From the NCBI RefSeq assembly GCF_042679305.1, contig NZ_JBHTMP010000001.1:248001-312000 (forward strand): 64,000 bases of DNA, read 5' to 3'. The notes beneath the pieces are model-generated. The model saw only the letters and a list, made by a program, of their open reading frames with translations, ran no database searches and was not told where the DNA came from. This document shows, piece by piece, positions 35,138 through 43,307 of this stretch. The translations under genes were made by a program, and so were the position numbers. The stretch comes from Micromonospora_H sonneratiae. GTDB taxonomy: Bacteria; Actinomycetota; Actinomycetes; Mycobacteriales; Micromonosporaceae. Within the stretch, counting starts at the first letter, position 1; each line of letters starts with the position of its first letter.

Positions 35138-36532
35138 TCAGGGACGCAGCCGGCTCTTCTGGACCTTTCCCATCGCGTTTCGGGGCAGTTCGTCGACCAG
35201 GTGTACGACCCGAGGCCGTTTGTGCGCCGCCAGGCGCTCGGCGACGAACGCGATCAGATCGTCCGGCGGCACCCGCTCGGCCACCACATACGCCGTGACC
35301 TGCTCCCCCAGATCCGGATGCGACGTGCCGACGACCGCCGCCTCGCGAACCGCCGGATGCAGCAGCAGGGCGTCCTCCACCTCACCGGCGCCGACCCGGT
35401 AACCGCCGGTCTTGATCAGGTCGGTGGAGGCCCGTCCGACGATCCGGTGCCAGCCGTCGGGACCGATCGTGGCGACGTCACCGGTCGGGTACCAACCGTC
35501 GTCGGCCAGTGGCGGCAGCTCGGCCCTGCCGTCACGCAGGTAGCCGTCGAACAGGGTCGCGCCACGGACCTGGAGCTGACCGATCGAGGTGCCATCAGCC
35601 GGAAGTGGTCCGCCGCTGTCATCGACCACCCGGCTACGTACGCCGTCGAGCGGCAGTCCCACGTGTCCGGCGCGGCGTTCCCCGTCGGCCCGGGCACTGA
35701 CCGTGATCAGGGTCTCGGTCATGCCGTACCGCTCGACGGGAGCCTGCCCGGTGAGGGCGACCAGGTCGTCGAAGACCGGGACCGGCAGCGGCGCGCTGCC
35801 GGACACGAGTAACCGCGCGGACCGCAGCTGCCGGGCGGCGTCCGGTGCCGAGCAGACCCGGGACCACACCGTCGGTACGCCGAAGTAGAGGCTGCCGCCC
35901 GCTGCGGCGTACGCCTCGGGGGTGGGTCTGCCGGTGTGGACCAGCCGGGAGCCGATGCGCAGGGCACCCAGCACACCGAGGACCAGACCGTGTACGTGGT
36001 AGAGCGGAAGCCCGTGCACGAGGGTGTCCTCGGCGGTCCACTGCCACGCGGCGGCGAGCGCGTCGAGATCGGCGGCGATGGCGGCCCGGGAGAGCACCAC
36101 GCCCTTGGGCGGTCCGGTGGTGCCACTGGTGTAGAGCACCAGCGCCGGGCGGTCGGCGGCAGGCTCTGGTGGCACGTTGCCGGACCGGCCCCGCCTCGTG
36201 ATCGGCACCACCGGAAGGTCACTGCCCTGGGCTGCGGCACGATCGTCGGAGAGCATCAGCACGGCACCTGAATCACCCAGGACGTGGGCCCGCTCGAGCT
36301 GACCGGCGTCGGGAGGTACGGGCACGACGGGCACCCCGGCCAGCAGCCCTGCCGTGACGGCGACGATGGTGGACACTCCCGCAGTGGCGTGCACCGCGGC
36401 GATGCTGGCCCCGTGCAGGTCGGCGGCCACGGCGGCGGCCCAGCCGAGCAGCTCGTGCCGGGAGAGGACGCCATCGGGCGCAGCGACCGCAGCATCGAGA
36501 TCGTCCCCGGGTAACGCCTCCAGCAACCGCAT
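35138..36532 (-). CDS. Malonyl-CoA synthetase, MatB-like
   Basis: A 464-residue AMP-forming ligase. YTSGTTGPPKG starts at residue 134. The segments WQWTAEDTLVHGLPLYHVHGLVLGVLGALR, RYGMTETLITVSARADGERRAGHVGLPL and DLIKTGGYRVGAGEVEDALLLHP closely follow Streptomyces MatB, in which the Arg after the TET motif region binds the second carboxylate; an Arg is present here in SARADGE. It probably turns malonate or methylmalonate into its CoA ester. The ATG at 36532 is chosen by the family start; the ribosome site is weak. No polyketide synthase lies in the window to use the product. Confidence 0.8.
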   Translation of the reverse strand: MRLLEALPGDDLDAAVAAPDGVLSRHELLGWAAAVAADLHGASIAAVHATAGVSTIVAVTAGLLAGVPVVPVPPDAGQLERAHVLGDSGAVLMLSDDRAAAQGSDLPVVPITRRGRSGNVPPEPAADRPALVLYTSGTTGPPKGVVLSRAAIAADLDALAAAWQWTAEDTLVHGLPLYHVHGLVLGVLGALRIGSRLVHTGRPTPEAYAAAGGSLYFGVPTVWSRVCSAPDAARQLRSARLLVSGSAPLPVPVFDDLVALTGQAPVERYGMTETLITVSARADGERRAGHVGLPLDGVRSRVVDDSGGPLPADGTSIGQLQVRGATLFDGYLRDGRAELPPLADDGWYPTGDVATIGPDGWHRIVGRASTDLIKTGGYRVGAGEVEDALLLHPAVREAAVVGTSHPDLGEQVTAYVVAERVPPDDLIAFVAERLAAHKRPRVVHLVDELPRNAMGKVQKSRLRP

Positions 36533-36715
36533 TCGACGATGGTCCCAGACCACGCGTCCCGGCATACCCCCGGTCGGAACGGATCGCCGACGGATCGGGG
36601 CCGGTGGTCGGGGATCCGGTGGTCCACGACCACCTCCGCTGCGCCACCGTTACCGGATGGAAAGGCGTGTTAGGCTCCGTCGGCTGACCGGACGAGATGC
36701 CATGACGGGAGCGGC

Positions 36716-37525
36716 ATGACTCGGGCGTACCGTCGGGGATGGGCCGCTGTCGTCGTAGTGGCAACCGTCCTCCTCACCACGGGCTGCGGCAGCCTCGGCC
36801 GGACCGAGGACGAGCCGGTACACCGTGCAGCAACCGAGCTGACGGCCGCAGCGGCAGCGGTCCGGGACGCTCGGACACTGCGGGCGTCCATCGAGTTCAG
36901 ACAGTCGGGCGGAACCGTGCTCGGCGGAGGCCTGAGCGGTAGGGCCGATGTCGTGGTGGGACATGGAGTGTCCCTCACCTACACCTACCAGCCGAGCACG
37001 ACCGTCGAACGCAACAACAAGAACATCGAGGGTGAACTTCGCACCGTCGGCGACCGGGCCTTCGCACGGTCGTCGCGGTGGAAACCGCCGGCGGGCAAGG
37101 AGTGGTTCTCCACCAACCCCGCCACGCGGGCCAAGCTCGATGTCGCCGTTCCCCCCGAGTGGCTGGCCATGACCATGTCCAAGCTGCTCGACCCGCTGTT
37201 CATCCTTGGCCAGGGCGTGGCCGACGTGCCGGACCTGACCAGCGCTCCCGCCACGGTCGATGGCGTCACCACGACCAAGTACATGGCCACCTGGAACCTG
37301 ACGACCGACGGCGCCGGACCGGAGATGACGGCATGGGCGGCTCGGATCGGTGACATGGTGTCGATGGAACTGTCGCTGTACCTCTCGCCCGAGGGGCGGC
37401 CGGTACGGCTGGAAGTCAACTCGTCGACAGCGGTGATGCTGTTCGACGCCAAGGTTCTGTTCTCCGACTACGGTGCAGCGATCGTCGTTGAAGCCCCAGC
37501 CGCCGACAGGGTGGCACAGCCCTGA
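36716..37525 (+). CDS. Lipoprotein of unknown function (LppX/LprG-like)
   Basis: A 269-residue protein with a lipoprotein signal (AYRRGWAAVVVVATVLLTTGC, lipid-carrying Cys at about 24). The mature part alternates amphipathic strands (LRASIEFRQSGG, GVSLTYTYQPSTTV, KYMATWNLTTDG, LYLSPEGRPVRLEV) as in the LolA-like half-barrel lipoproteins of actinobacteria, which carry lipids across the envelope. The assignment rests on pattern only. It is divergent from the MatB-like gene and has no clear link to it. Confidence 0.65.
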   Translation: MTRAYRRGWAAVVVVATVLLTTGCGSLGRTEDEPVHRAATELTAAAAAVRDARTLRASIEFRQSGGTVLGGGLSGRADVVVGHGVSLTYTYQPSTTVERNNKNIEGELRTVGDRAFARSSRWKPPAGKEWFSTNPATRAKLDVAVPPEWLAMTMSKLLDPLFILGQGVADVPDLTSAPATVDGVTTTKYMATWNLTTDGAGPEMTAWAARIGDMVSMELSLYLSPEGRPVRLEVNSSTAVMLFDAKVLFSDYGAAIVVEAPAADRVAQP

Positions 37526-37567
37526 GGGCACACCGAGGAGGTAACCTCCGGATGGCATCGTCCTCGC

Positions 37568-37867
37568 ATGGCTGACGAAGAACTCCCCGCGTTGACCCGC
37601 GCCGAGCAGGAGCTGGTGGAGCGCTACCTACGAATCGTGGATCTGGTCGTACGGCTCAACCCGGCCCGGGACAGCGGCCATTTCGACGTCATGGGTTGCC
37701 TGCTGGCGGCGCAGGCCCTGACGGCGGAGGCGAGAGCGATCGGCACGGTCGCCGAAACGATGCGTGAGCGGGGCGAGAACGAGTTGCACGCCGGCACCCT
37801 CGCCCGCGCGATGCGGGCGATGGACGGTGAACGGCGGATCGCCCGACTGCGCCTGCCGCCAGGGTAG
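37568..37867 (+). CDS. Small helical protein of unknown function
   Basis: A 99-residue, mostly alpha-helical protein (LTRAEQELVERYLRIVDLVVRLN, then GCLLAAQALTAEARAIGTVAETMRERGENELHAG). Codon third positions are G/C-rich throughout, supporting a real gene 42 bp after the lipoprotein gene. A GGAGG-TAA-CCTCC repeat lies 20 bp before the ATG and could hide or present its ribosome site. No motif was recognised. Confidence 0.55.
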   Translation: MADEELPALTRAEQELVERYLRIVDLVVRLNPARDSGHFDVMGCLLAAQALTAEARAIGTVAETMRERGENELHAGTLARAMRAMDGERRIARLRLPPG

Positions 37868-37873
37868 CTGGGT

Positions 37874-37899
37874 GGCGAGGGCGTGGCTGTCACCTCGCC
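37874..37899. terminator. Hairpin between convergent genes at the cluster edge
   Basis: GGCGAGG pairs with CCTCGCC around a 12-nt loop, in the 51-bp gap between the small helical protein gene and the carbamoyltransferase gene. Confidence 0.45.
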
Positions 37900-37918
37900 G
37901 CCTGCCTACGCCGTACGG

Positions 37919-38845
37919 TCAGCCGGCACACCACTCCAACGCCGCCTGTGCACTGAACAGCTTGTGTTCGGCCTGGTTGAACGCGATGCTCCGGGGACCG
38001 TCGAGCACCTCGGCGGTGACCTCCTCACCTCGGTGTGCCGGCAGGTCGTGCATGAACACCGCCTGTGGGCTGGCCGCCAGCACCGCACCGTCGACCTGGA
38101 ACGGTGCGAAGATCCGTCGCCAGTCGGCGTCCGCCTTGCTGGTGCCGGTGGTCTGCCAGCGGGTCGTGTATATGACGTCGACCTCCGGCAGGTCGGTCAT
38201 GTGATGTGCCTCGACGACCGTCGAACCGGTCCGCTTCGCGGCGATCTCGGCGGTGGCCAGGACACCCGGATCGAGGCCATAGCCCGGTGGGGTACGCAGC
38301 TGGAGCCGCGTACCGGTGAACCGACTCAACGCGAGCGCCAACGCCGCCGCGCTGTTGTTGCCCTCCCCCACGTAGAGCACCCGGAGTCCGTCGACCCGGC
38401 CGAACCACTGCGTCATGGTGCTCAGGTCGGCCAACGCCTGGGTCGGATGTTCCTCGGCGCTCATCGCGTTGATCACCCCCATCCGGTGCTGGGCGGCCAG
38501 GGTGCGCAACTCGGCGACCGGGTCGGCGGTGCGGGCAACGAACAGATCGACCATCCCCGACAACACCCGGGCGGTGTCCTCGATCGTCTCCCCGGTGTTC
38601 AGTTGCAGGTCACCCGGGCCGTAACTGATCAGCTGCGACCCCAGCCGCAGCGCACCGCTGGAGAAGGCCGTCCGGGTACGGGTGGAGGTACGGCGGAAGT
38701 AGACAGCGGTGACCAGGCCCCGCAACTGGTCGGCGGGGCGGATCCGGCCGGCGGCGAAGTCGGCGCTACGGCCGACCAGGTACCGCAGGTCGGCGTCGCT
38801 GAGGTCGGCGATCGACAGCAAATGGCGACGAGGTCGTCGGTCCAT
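37919..38845 (-). CDS. Carbamoyltransferase of the ornithine/aspartate family with altered substrate motifs
   Basis: Such enzymes move a carbamoyl group from carbamoyl phosphate to an amino group. The carbamoyl-phosphate site is intact: STRTR (54-58) and HPTQ (133-136). The amine side is not that of ornithine transcarbamylase: the HCLP motif reads HDLP (266-269), and where the SMG loop is expected there is DVIYTTRWQTTGTSK, more like the aspartate-enzyme pattern. It is the last gene of the NRPS operon, 51 bp after a diaminobutyrate-aminotransferase-like gene, so carbamoylation of a side-chain amine (for example of 2,4-diaminobutyrate) to a ureido amino acid is a reasonable inference. GGAGGAA precedes the ATG. 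Confidence 0.85.
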   Translation of the reverse strand: MDRRPRRHLLSIADLSDADLRYLVGRSADFAAGRIRPADQLRGLVTAVYFRRTSTRTRTAFSSGALRLGSQLISYGPGDLQLNTGETIEDTARVLSGMVDLFVARTADPVAELRTLAAQHRMGVINAMSAEEHPTQALADLSTMTQWFGRVDGLRVLYVGEGNNSAAALALALSRFTGTRLQLRTPPGYGLDPGVLATAEIAAKRTGSTVVEAHHMTDLPEVDVIYTTRWQTTGTSKADADWRRIFAPFQVDGAVLAASPQAVFMHDLPAHRGEEVTAEVLDGPRSIAFNQAEHKLFSAQAALEWCAG

Positions 38846-38896
38846 CGGTTTCCTCCAGAATGGACGCGGTGGTGGCGGATCAGGAGTGGGGCGGTG

Positions 38897-40192
38897 TCAG
38901 CTGACCTGGATGGCCCGGTGCAGTACGGTCAGGCCCCGCTCCAACCGGGCGAGATCGATGGTGAGCGGCGGCAGTACCTTGATCACTTCGTCGTCGCGTC
39001 CGCAGAGTTCGACGATCAGCCCGGTCTCGAAGCAGCGCCGCTGGATCCGCTCGGCCCGCTCGGTGCCGCCGGCCGCCCGCAGATCGATGCCGAGGACCAT
39101 GCCCAGCCCCCGGACGGTGATCGCCGGATCGCTGTCGCGCAGTTCGGCGCCGAACCGCTCCAGACGCCGGGCACCGACTGCGGCGGTGGTCCGGAATCCC
39201 TCCTGCCCCCAGAGTTCACAGGCGGCAGCACCGGCGACGAAGGCGAGTTGGTTGCCCCGGAAGGTACCCGTGTGTTCCCCCGGTGACCAGACGTCGAGCC
39301 CCGGTCGGAACAGCACCATCGACAGTGGCAGCCCGTACCCGCCGATCGCCTTGGAGACGGTGATGATGTCCGGCACCACGCCGGCATGTTCGAAGCAGAA
39401 GAACGTGCCGGTCCGTCCGCAGCCGGACTGGATCTCGTCGAAGATGAGCAGGACACCGTACCGGGTGGTCAACTCACGCAGCCGGCGCAGCCAGTCGGCC
39501 GAGGCCGGGTACACCCCGCCCTCCATCTGCAACGGTTCGACGATCACCGCGGCCGGGATGTCCAACCCCGACGACGGGTCGGAGAGCATCCGCTCCAGGT
39601 AGCCGATCGAGTCGAACGGTCCCGCCGGACCGTCCTCGTACGGCACGAACGTCACATCGGCCGTGCCCACCTGCCCGGCGGCGCGGGCCCGGCGGCCACC
39701 GCTGACCGCCAGCGACCCACGGGACATGCCGTGGTAGGCCCCGGTGAAGGAGACGATGCCACGCCGTCCCGTGGCCCGACGGGCCACCTTCAGTGCCGCC
39801 TCCACCGCATCGGTGCCGGTCGGACCGCAGAACTGCACCTTGTGGTCCAGCCCTCGCGGGGCCAGCACCTGCTCGCCGAGCCGGCTCAGGAAGGTCCGCT
39901 TCGCCACGGTGTACATGTCCAGGCCGTGCATCACGCCGTCCCGGGCGAGGTACTCGGTGATACGACGCTTGAGGTAGGGATGGTTGTGGCCGTAGTTCAA
40001 GGTGCCGGCACCACAGAAGAAGTCGGTGAACATCCGGCCGTCCTCGGCGTAGAGCTCGGCGCCCCGGGCGCGGTCGAACACCACCGGAAACTTGCGGCAG
40101 TAGTAACGCACCTCCGACTCCATCGCCTCGAAGAGGGAGAAGTCGTAGGCCGCGTTGTGTGGCGGTACCGTCTCGTCCACCAGAATGGTCAT
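38897..40192 (-). CDS. EctB-like diaminobutyrate-2-oxoglutarate aminotransferase
   Basis: A 431-residue class III PLP aminotransferase. The start SLFEAMESEVRYYCRKFPVVFDRARGAELYAEDGRMFTDFFCGAGTLNYGHNHP is typical of EctB-type enzymes; the PLP lysine is Lys281 in TVSKAIGGYG, and FDEIQSGCGRTG gives the PLP Asp. The reaction converts aspartate semialdehyde and glutamate to L-2,4-diaminobutyrate. No ectA or ectC is next to it, so the product is not for ectoine but most likely for the peptide. Its ATG overlaps the stop of the decayed thioesterase remnant (ATGA). Confidence 0.88.
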   Translation of the reverse strand: MTILVDETVPPHNAAYDFSLFEAMESEVRYYCRKFPVVFDRARGAELYAEDGRMFTDFFCGAGTLNYGHNHPYLKRRITEYLARDGVMHGLDMYTVAKRTFLSRLGEQVLAPRGLDHKVQFCGPTGTDAVEAALKVARRATGRRGIVSFTGAYHGMSRGSLAVSGGRRARAAGQVGTADVTFVPYEDGPAGPFDSIGYLERMLSDPSSGLDIPAAVIVEPLQMEGGVYPASADWLRRLRELTTRYGVLLIFDEIQSGCGRTGTFFCFEHAGVVPDIITVSKAIGGYGLPLSMVLFRPGLDVWSPGEHTGTFRGNQLAFVAGAAACELWGQEGFRTTAAVGARRLERFGAELRDSDPAITVRGLGMVLGIDLRAAGGTERAERIQRRCFETGLIVELCGRDDEVIKVLPPLTIDLARLERGLTVLHRAIQVS

Positions 40193-40440
40193 CGGTCCGG
40201 GGTCTCCTTGGTCGTAGTCGCCTCGTCGTCGAACAGGTCGTCAGGTGCGTACTCCCCGACCAGCAGGCGGGCGATCAGGCCGGCCAGGCGGGCGATGTGC
40301 GGGGGCGCATGACAAGGAAGTGGTCGCCGGGGATCCGGGTGTACGGTCACCCGTCGCAGACGTGGCTCGTGGTTGACCGGGGCAACCCCGACCTCTCGGG
40401 GCTGCACCTGGTCGCCCTCGACAGCGGTAGCCGCCGCTGA
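40189..40440 (-). pseudogene. Remnant of a thioesterase C-terminus
   Basis: Reading the minus strand, one frame gives TRIPGDHFLVMR, the catalytic-His segment (GDHF) of thioesterases. A shift of frame then gives PPHIARLAGLIARLLVGEY, the usual last helix, ending in a stop that overlaps the aminotransferase start. A stop lies directly before the GDHF frame, and nothing thioesterase-like precedes it. At least two frame changes and loss of the N-terminal part make it non-functional. The overlap suggests a once complete gene, or a module ending in a thioesterase, coupled to the aminotransferase. Confidence 0.5.
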
Positions 40441-40468
40441 TGCTGGGGCCCGGAGGCCCCGGATCACG

Positions 40469-41254
40469 TCAGCTGCGGGTGGTCAGCGACACCGACCCCA
40501 GGGCACCGAAGGAGGCCCGTACGGTGTCACCCGGCACGAGGTCCACGGCCGCCGCCCAGGAGCCGGAGAGCACGACCTGCCCGGCCCTGATCCCGGTGCC
40601 GAACCCGGACAGGATGCGGACCAGACATGCCACGGACTCGGCCGGATGTCCCATTACGGCCGAGCCCCGCCCCTCCTGCACGACGTGGCGGCTACGCAAC
40701 TCCATGCGCGCGTCGGCCAGGTCCATCGTGTCGGGCGGCACGCCGGCGCCGACCACGGCCAACGCCGACGAGGCGTTGTCAGCGACGGTGTCCACGAGGC
40801 CGATCCGCCAGTCCTGGATCCGGCTGTCGAGTACCTCCAGCGCCGGCAGGACCTCTGCGGTGGCGGCCAGCACGTCGTGCGCGGTCACGTCCGGGCCGGT
40901 GAGGTCCTCCGCGAACCGGAACGCGACCTCGCCCTCGACCTTCGGCGCGATGAACCGGCTCAGGTCGAGGTCGGCACCGTCGTGCAGCACCATCTGGTCG
41001 GTCAGGTAGCCGAAGTCGGGATGGTCGATGCCGAACATCGACTGGATCGCCTCGCTCGTCGCACCGATCTTGAGCCCGACCAGGACCGCACCGGCCGCCA
41101 GATCCATCTCGCGTAGCTCGCTCTGGACGGCGTAGGCGTCCGCCAGATCGAGCTCCGGATGCCGGGCCGAGATCGGCGGCACGGCACGAAGGGTCCGTGC
41201 CGCCGTCCAGAGTTCCGACGCGAGTTCGCGGTGGAGAGACAGCGTGCTCGCCAT
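40469..41254 (-). CDS. 2-oxo-4-pentenoate hydratase family (MhpD/DmpE type)
   Basis: A 261-residue enzyme that in meta-cleavage pathways adds water to 2-oxopent-4-enoate, giving 4-hydroxy-2-oxovalerate. Family marks: AVQSELREMDLAAGAVLVGLKIGATSEAIQ, FGYLTDQM, APKVEGEVAFRFAEDL (metal-binding Glu residues) and DSRIQDW. The ATG at 41254 overlaps the methyltransferase stop by one base (TAATG). Here it follows the aldolase and dehydrogenase genes of the same route within an NRPS operon, so it may act in reverse to dehydrate a 4-hydroxy-2-oxoacid. Confidence 0.88.
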   Translation of the reverse strand: MASTLSLHRELASELWTAARTLRAVPPISARHPELDLADAYAVQSELREMDLAAGAVLVGLKIGATSEAIQSMFGIDHPDFGYLTDQMVLHDGADLDLSRFIAPKVEGEVAFRFAEDLTGPDVTAHDVLAATAEVLPALEVLDSRIQDWRIGLVDTVADNASSALAVVGAGVPPDTMDLADARMELRSRHVVQEGRGSAVMGHPAESVACLVRILSGFGTGIRAGQVVLSGSWAAAVDLVPGDTVRASFGALGSVSLTTRS

Positions 41255-42240
41255 TACTTGACCGCCACGAAGAGCCGGCCGCCGGGCACACCGAGCGGCA
41301 CGCAGTCGGTCCTGGAGAAGCCTGCTGCCTGGAACGCGTCCAGCCACTGCTGCTCGGCCGGGAGGGTCACGCTCATGAAGCTGGCGTGCAGGTAGGTGAA
41401 GAGCGCGCTGAACCTTCGCTCTGCGGGGTCGGACGCGTAGGAGATCGCGTCGGCGACCGCCATGAACCCACCGGGAGCGAGCGCGTCACGGCACGCGCCC
41501 AGGACGGCCTTGGCCACCGCCGCGTCCGCCACGATGTCGTGCATGACGAAGCACGCCAGTACGGCGTTCGTGCCCTCGACCGGTCCCGGATCGTCTACGA
41601 GGGACTCGACCGTACGCTCGACGACCTGGAGCCGGTCGCTCACCCCTGCGGTGACGGCGGCCTCCCGCGCCGCGGCACACGCGGCACCGCTGCAGTCGAG
41701 TGCCACCCCGGTACGCGCCGGGTCCTGCCCGAGGAGCTTGATGAGCAACCCGCCGGCACCGGCACCGAGGTCGGCCACGTGCGAGGCACCGGCCGAGACG
41801 ACCCGGTCGACGATCGGCGGGTAGAACGCCCGCTCGCCGATCCACCGCGAGCTGACCGCCACCCGGCGTCCGTCCCGCCGATGGACCCGGGCGGCCGCGT
41901 CGCGGTCGGTCAGGAACTGCCGGGCGTTGGCGAGAAACGGACCGTTCGCGCTCATGGCCCAGGACACGTATCCGGCCGCGTACCGCCGGTCCGGGTAGTC
42001 CTCGGCCACCTGGAACCGGTTCGGGCTATCCGCGCCGACCACCAGTCCGGCGGCGACCAGCGCGGCAAGGTAGTCGTCCACGCCGGCCGGTGGGAGATCG
42101 GCGACCTTGGCCAGATCGGCGGCGCTGAACGTGCCGCCCGAGTCCAGCAGCTGGTCCACTCCGATCTCCGCGCCGATCTGCAGCAGCGCGGCAACGGCAG
42201 CCAGGTCGGCCGCGTCGTCGAGCGAGGAATGGCGTTGCAT
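41254..42240 (-). CDS. SAM-dependent methyltransferase with winged-helix N-terminus
   Basis: A 328-residue protein of the O-methyltransferase/acetylserotonin-type fold: an N-terminal dimerisation and winged-helix domain (about residues 10-85: ALLQIGAEIGVDQLL, then FSAADLAKVADLPPAGVDDYLAALVAAGLV), then the SAM site VADLGAGAGGLLIKLLG and a late FVMHDIVADAAVAKAVLGACRDALAPGGFMAVAD. Homologues of this fold methylate O or, as in MppJ/SgvM-type enzymes, carbon next to a 2-oxo acid. The ATG at 42240 is chosen for its AGGAGGAG site; a GTG at 42282 overlapping the aldolase stop is the alternative. C-methylation of the 2-oxo acid made next door is an attractive inference. Confidence 0.85.
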   Translation of the reverse strand: MQRHSSLDDAADLAAVAALLQIGAEIGVDQLLDSGGTFSAADLAKVADLPPAGVDDYLAALVAAGLVVGADSPNRFQVAEDYPDRRYAAGYVSWAMSANGPFLANARQFLTDRDAAARVHRRDGRRVAVSSRWIGERAFYPPIVDRVVSAGASHVADLGAGAGGLLIKLLGQDPARTGVALDCSGAACAAAREAAVTAGVSDRLQVVERTVESLVDDPGPVEGTNAVLACFVMHDIVADAAVAKAVLGACRDALAPGGFMAVADAISYASDPAERRFSALFTYLHASFMSVTLPAEQQWLDAFQAAGFSRTDCVPLGVPGGRLFVAVK

Positions 42241-42278
42241 TGCTCCTCCTACACCACTTGATGCGATCTGACGGCCGC

Positions 42279-43307
42279 TCACACCTGGCTCAAGACCTGA
42301 TCGGCGGCCAGCGACATGGCGACCTCGATGATGATGTCCTCCTGGCCGGCCACCACCCGCCGGTTGCCCAGCTCCAGCAGGATCCTGCGGGGGTCGACGC
42401 CGAAGCGGGCACTCGCGCGCCGCACCGGCGCGGCGAACCCGGAGAACACGCCGGCGATCCCGCTGGCGATGGTGACGCTGTCGTTGGTGGGTACGTGCTT
42501 GACGAAACGCTCCTGTGCCACGTCGGCCGCGTCCAGCGCGCCGAAGAGCTGGATGCCGCTCTCGACCTGGTCGACATGCAGGTTGGCCGCGACGAGCTCG
42601 ATCGGTGCGTTGCCCGCGCCCGCGCCGAAGCCGCGCGCCGTGACGTCGACGATGGTGGCCCCGGCCTGGATCGCCGTCATGCTGTTGACGACCGACATGC
42701 CAAGGTTGTTGTGCGCGTGGAAACCGACGGCGATGTCGAGGTTCTCGACGAGTTCGCCGACCTTCTCTCGGACCTTCTCCGGCGTGTACGCACCGGCGGA
42801 GTCCATCAGCACGACCGCCTCGGCGCCGTAGCTCTGCATGAGGCGGGCCTGTTCCACCAGCTTCGCCGCGGACGCCATGTGGCTCATCAACAGCATTCCC
42901 TTGACGGTGACGCCCATTGCCCGCAGCATCGTGATCTGCTGCCGGGTGACGTCCGCCTCGGTGCAGTGCGCTCCGACCCGGACCTCGTCCACGCCGCAGT
43001 CCAGCGCCGGCTTGAGGTCGCGCTCGACACTGGCGAACCCGGGGATGGACAGCGCGCCGAGCCGGGCGGTACGCAGCTCGGCCTTGGCGGCCCGCAGCAT
43101 CTCGGCGTCGCTGAGCGCGGCCATGCCGACCTGGATGGACGAGGCACCGAGTCCGTTGCCGTGGCCGACCTCGACGACGTCCACACCGGCCGCCTCGGCC
43201 GCCCGCGCGTAGGCGCTGATGTCCGCGCGGCCGAGTTGGTGGGCGACCGCGTGGTTGCCGTCGCGCAGGGTCGTGTCGCAGATGCTGAGTTTCGGTGCGC
43301 CGCTCAT
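42279..43307 (-). CDS. 4-hydroxy-2-oxovalerate aldolase family (MhpE/NikB-like)
   Basis: A 342-residue HMGL-type TIM barrel: ICDTTLRDGNHAVAHQ (metal Asp and catalytic Arg), EVGHGNGLGASS, VGFHAHNNLGMSVVNSMTAIQAGA (metal His pair) and the C-terminal helical domain that contacts the partner dehydrogenase. The catabolic reaction splits 4-hydroxy-2-oxovalerate into pyruvate and acetaldehyde; in nikkomycin biosynthesis the same family runs in the aldol direction with a pyridine aldehyde. The ATG at 43307 overlaps the dehydrogenase stop by 4 bp. The long frame upstream is rejected as it crosses the dehydrogenase and NRPS genes. Confidence 0.92.
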   Translation of the reverse strand: MSGAPKLSICDTTLRDGNHAVAHQLGRADISAYARAAEAAGVDVVEVGHGNGLGASSIQVGMAALSDAEMLRAAKAELRTARLGALSIPGFASVERDLKPALDCGVDEVRVGAHCTEADVTRQQITMLRAMGVTVKGMLLMSHMASAAKLVEQARLMQSYGAEAVVLMDSAGAYTPEKVREKVGELVENLDIAVGFHAHNNLGMSVVNSMTAIQAGATIVDVTARGFGAGAGNAPIELVAANLHVDQVESGIQLFGALDAADVAQERFVKHVPTNDSVTIASGIAGVFSGFAAPVRRASARFGVDPRRILLELGNRRVVAGQEDIIIEVAMSLAADQVLSQV

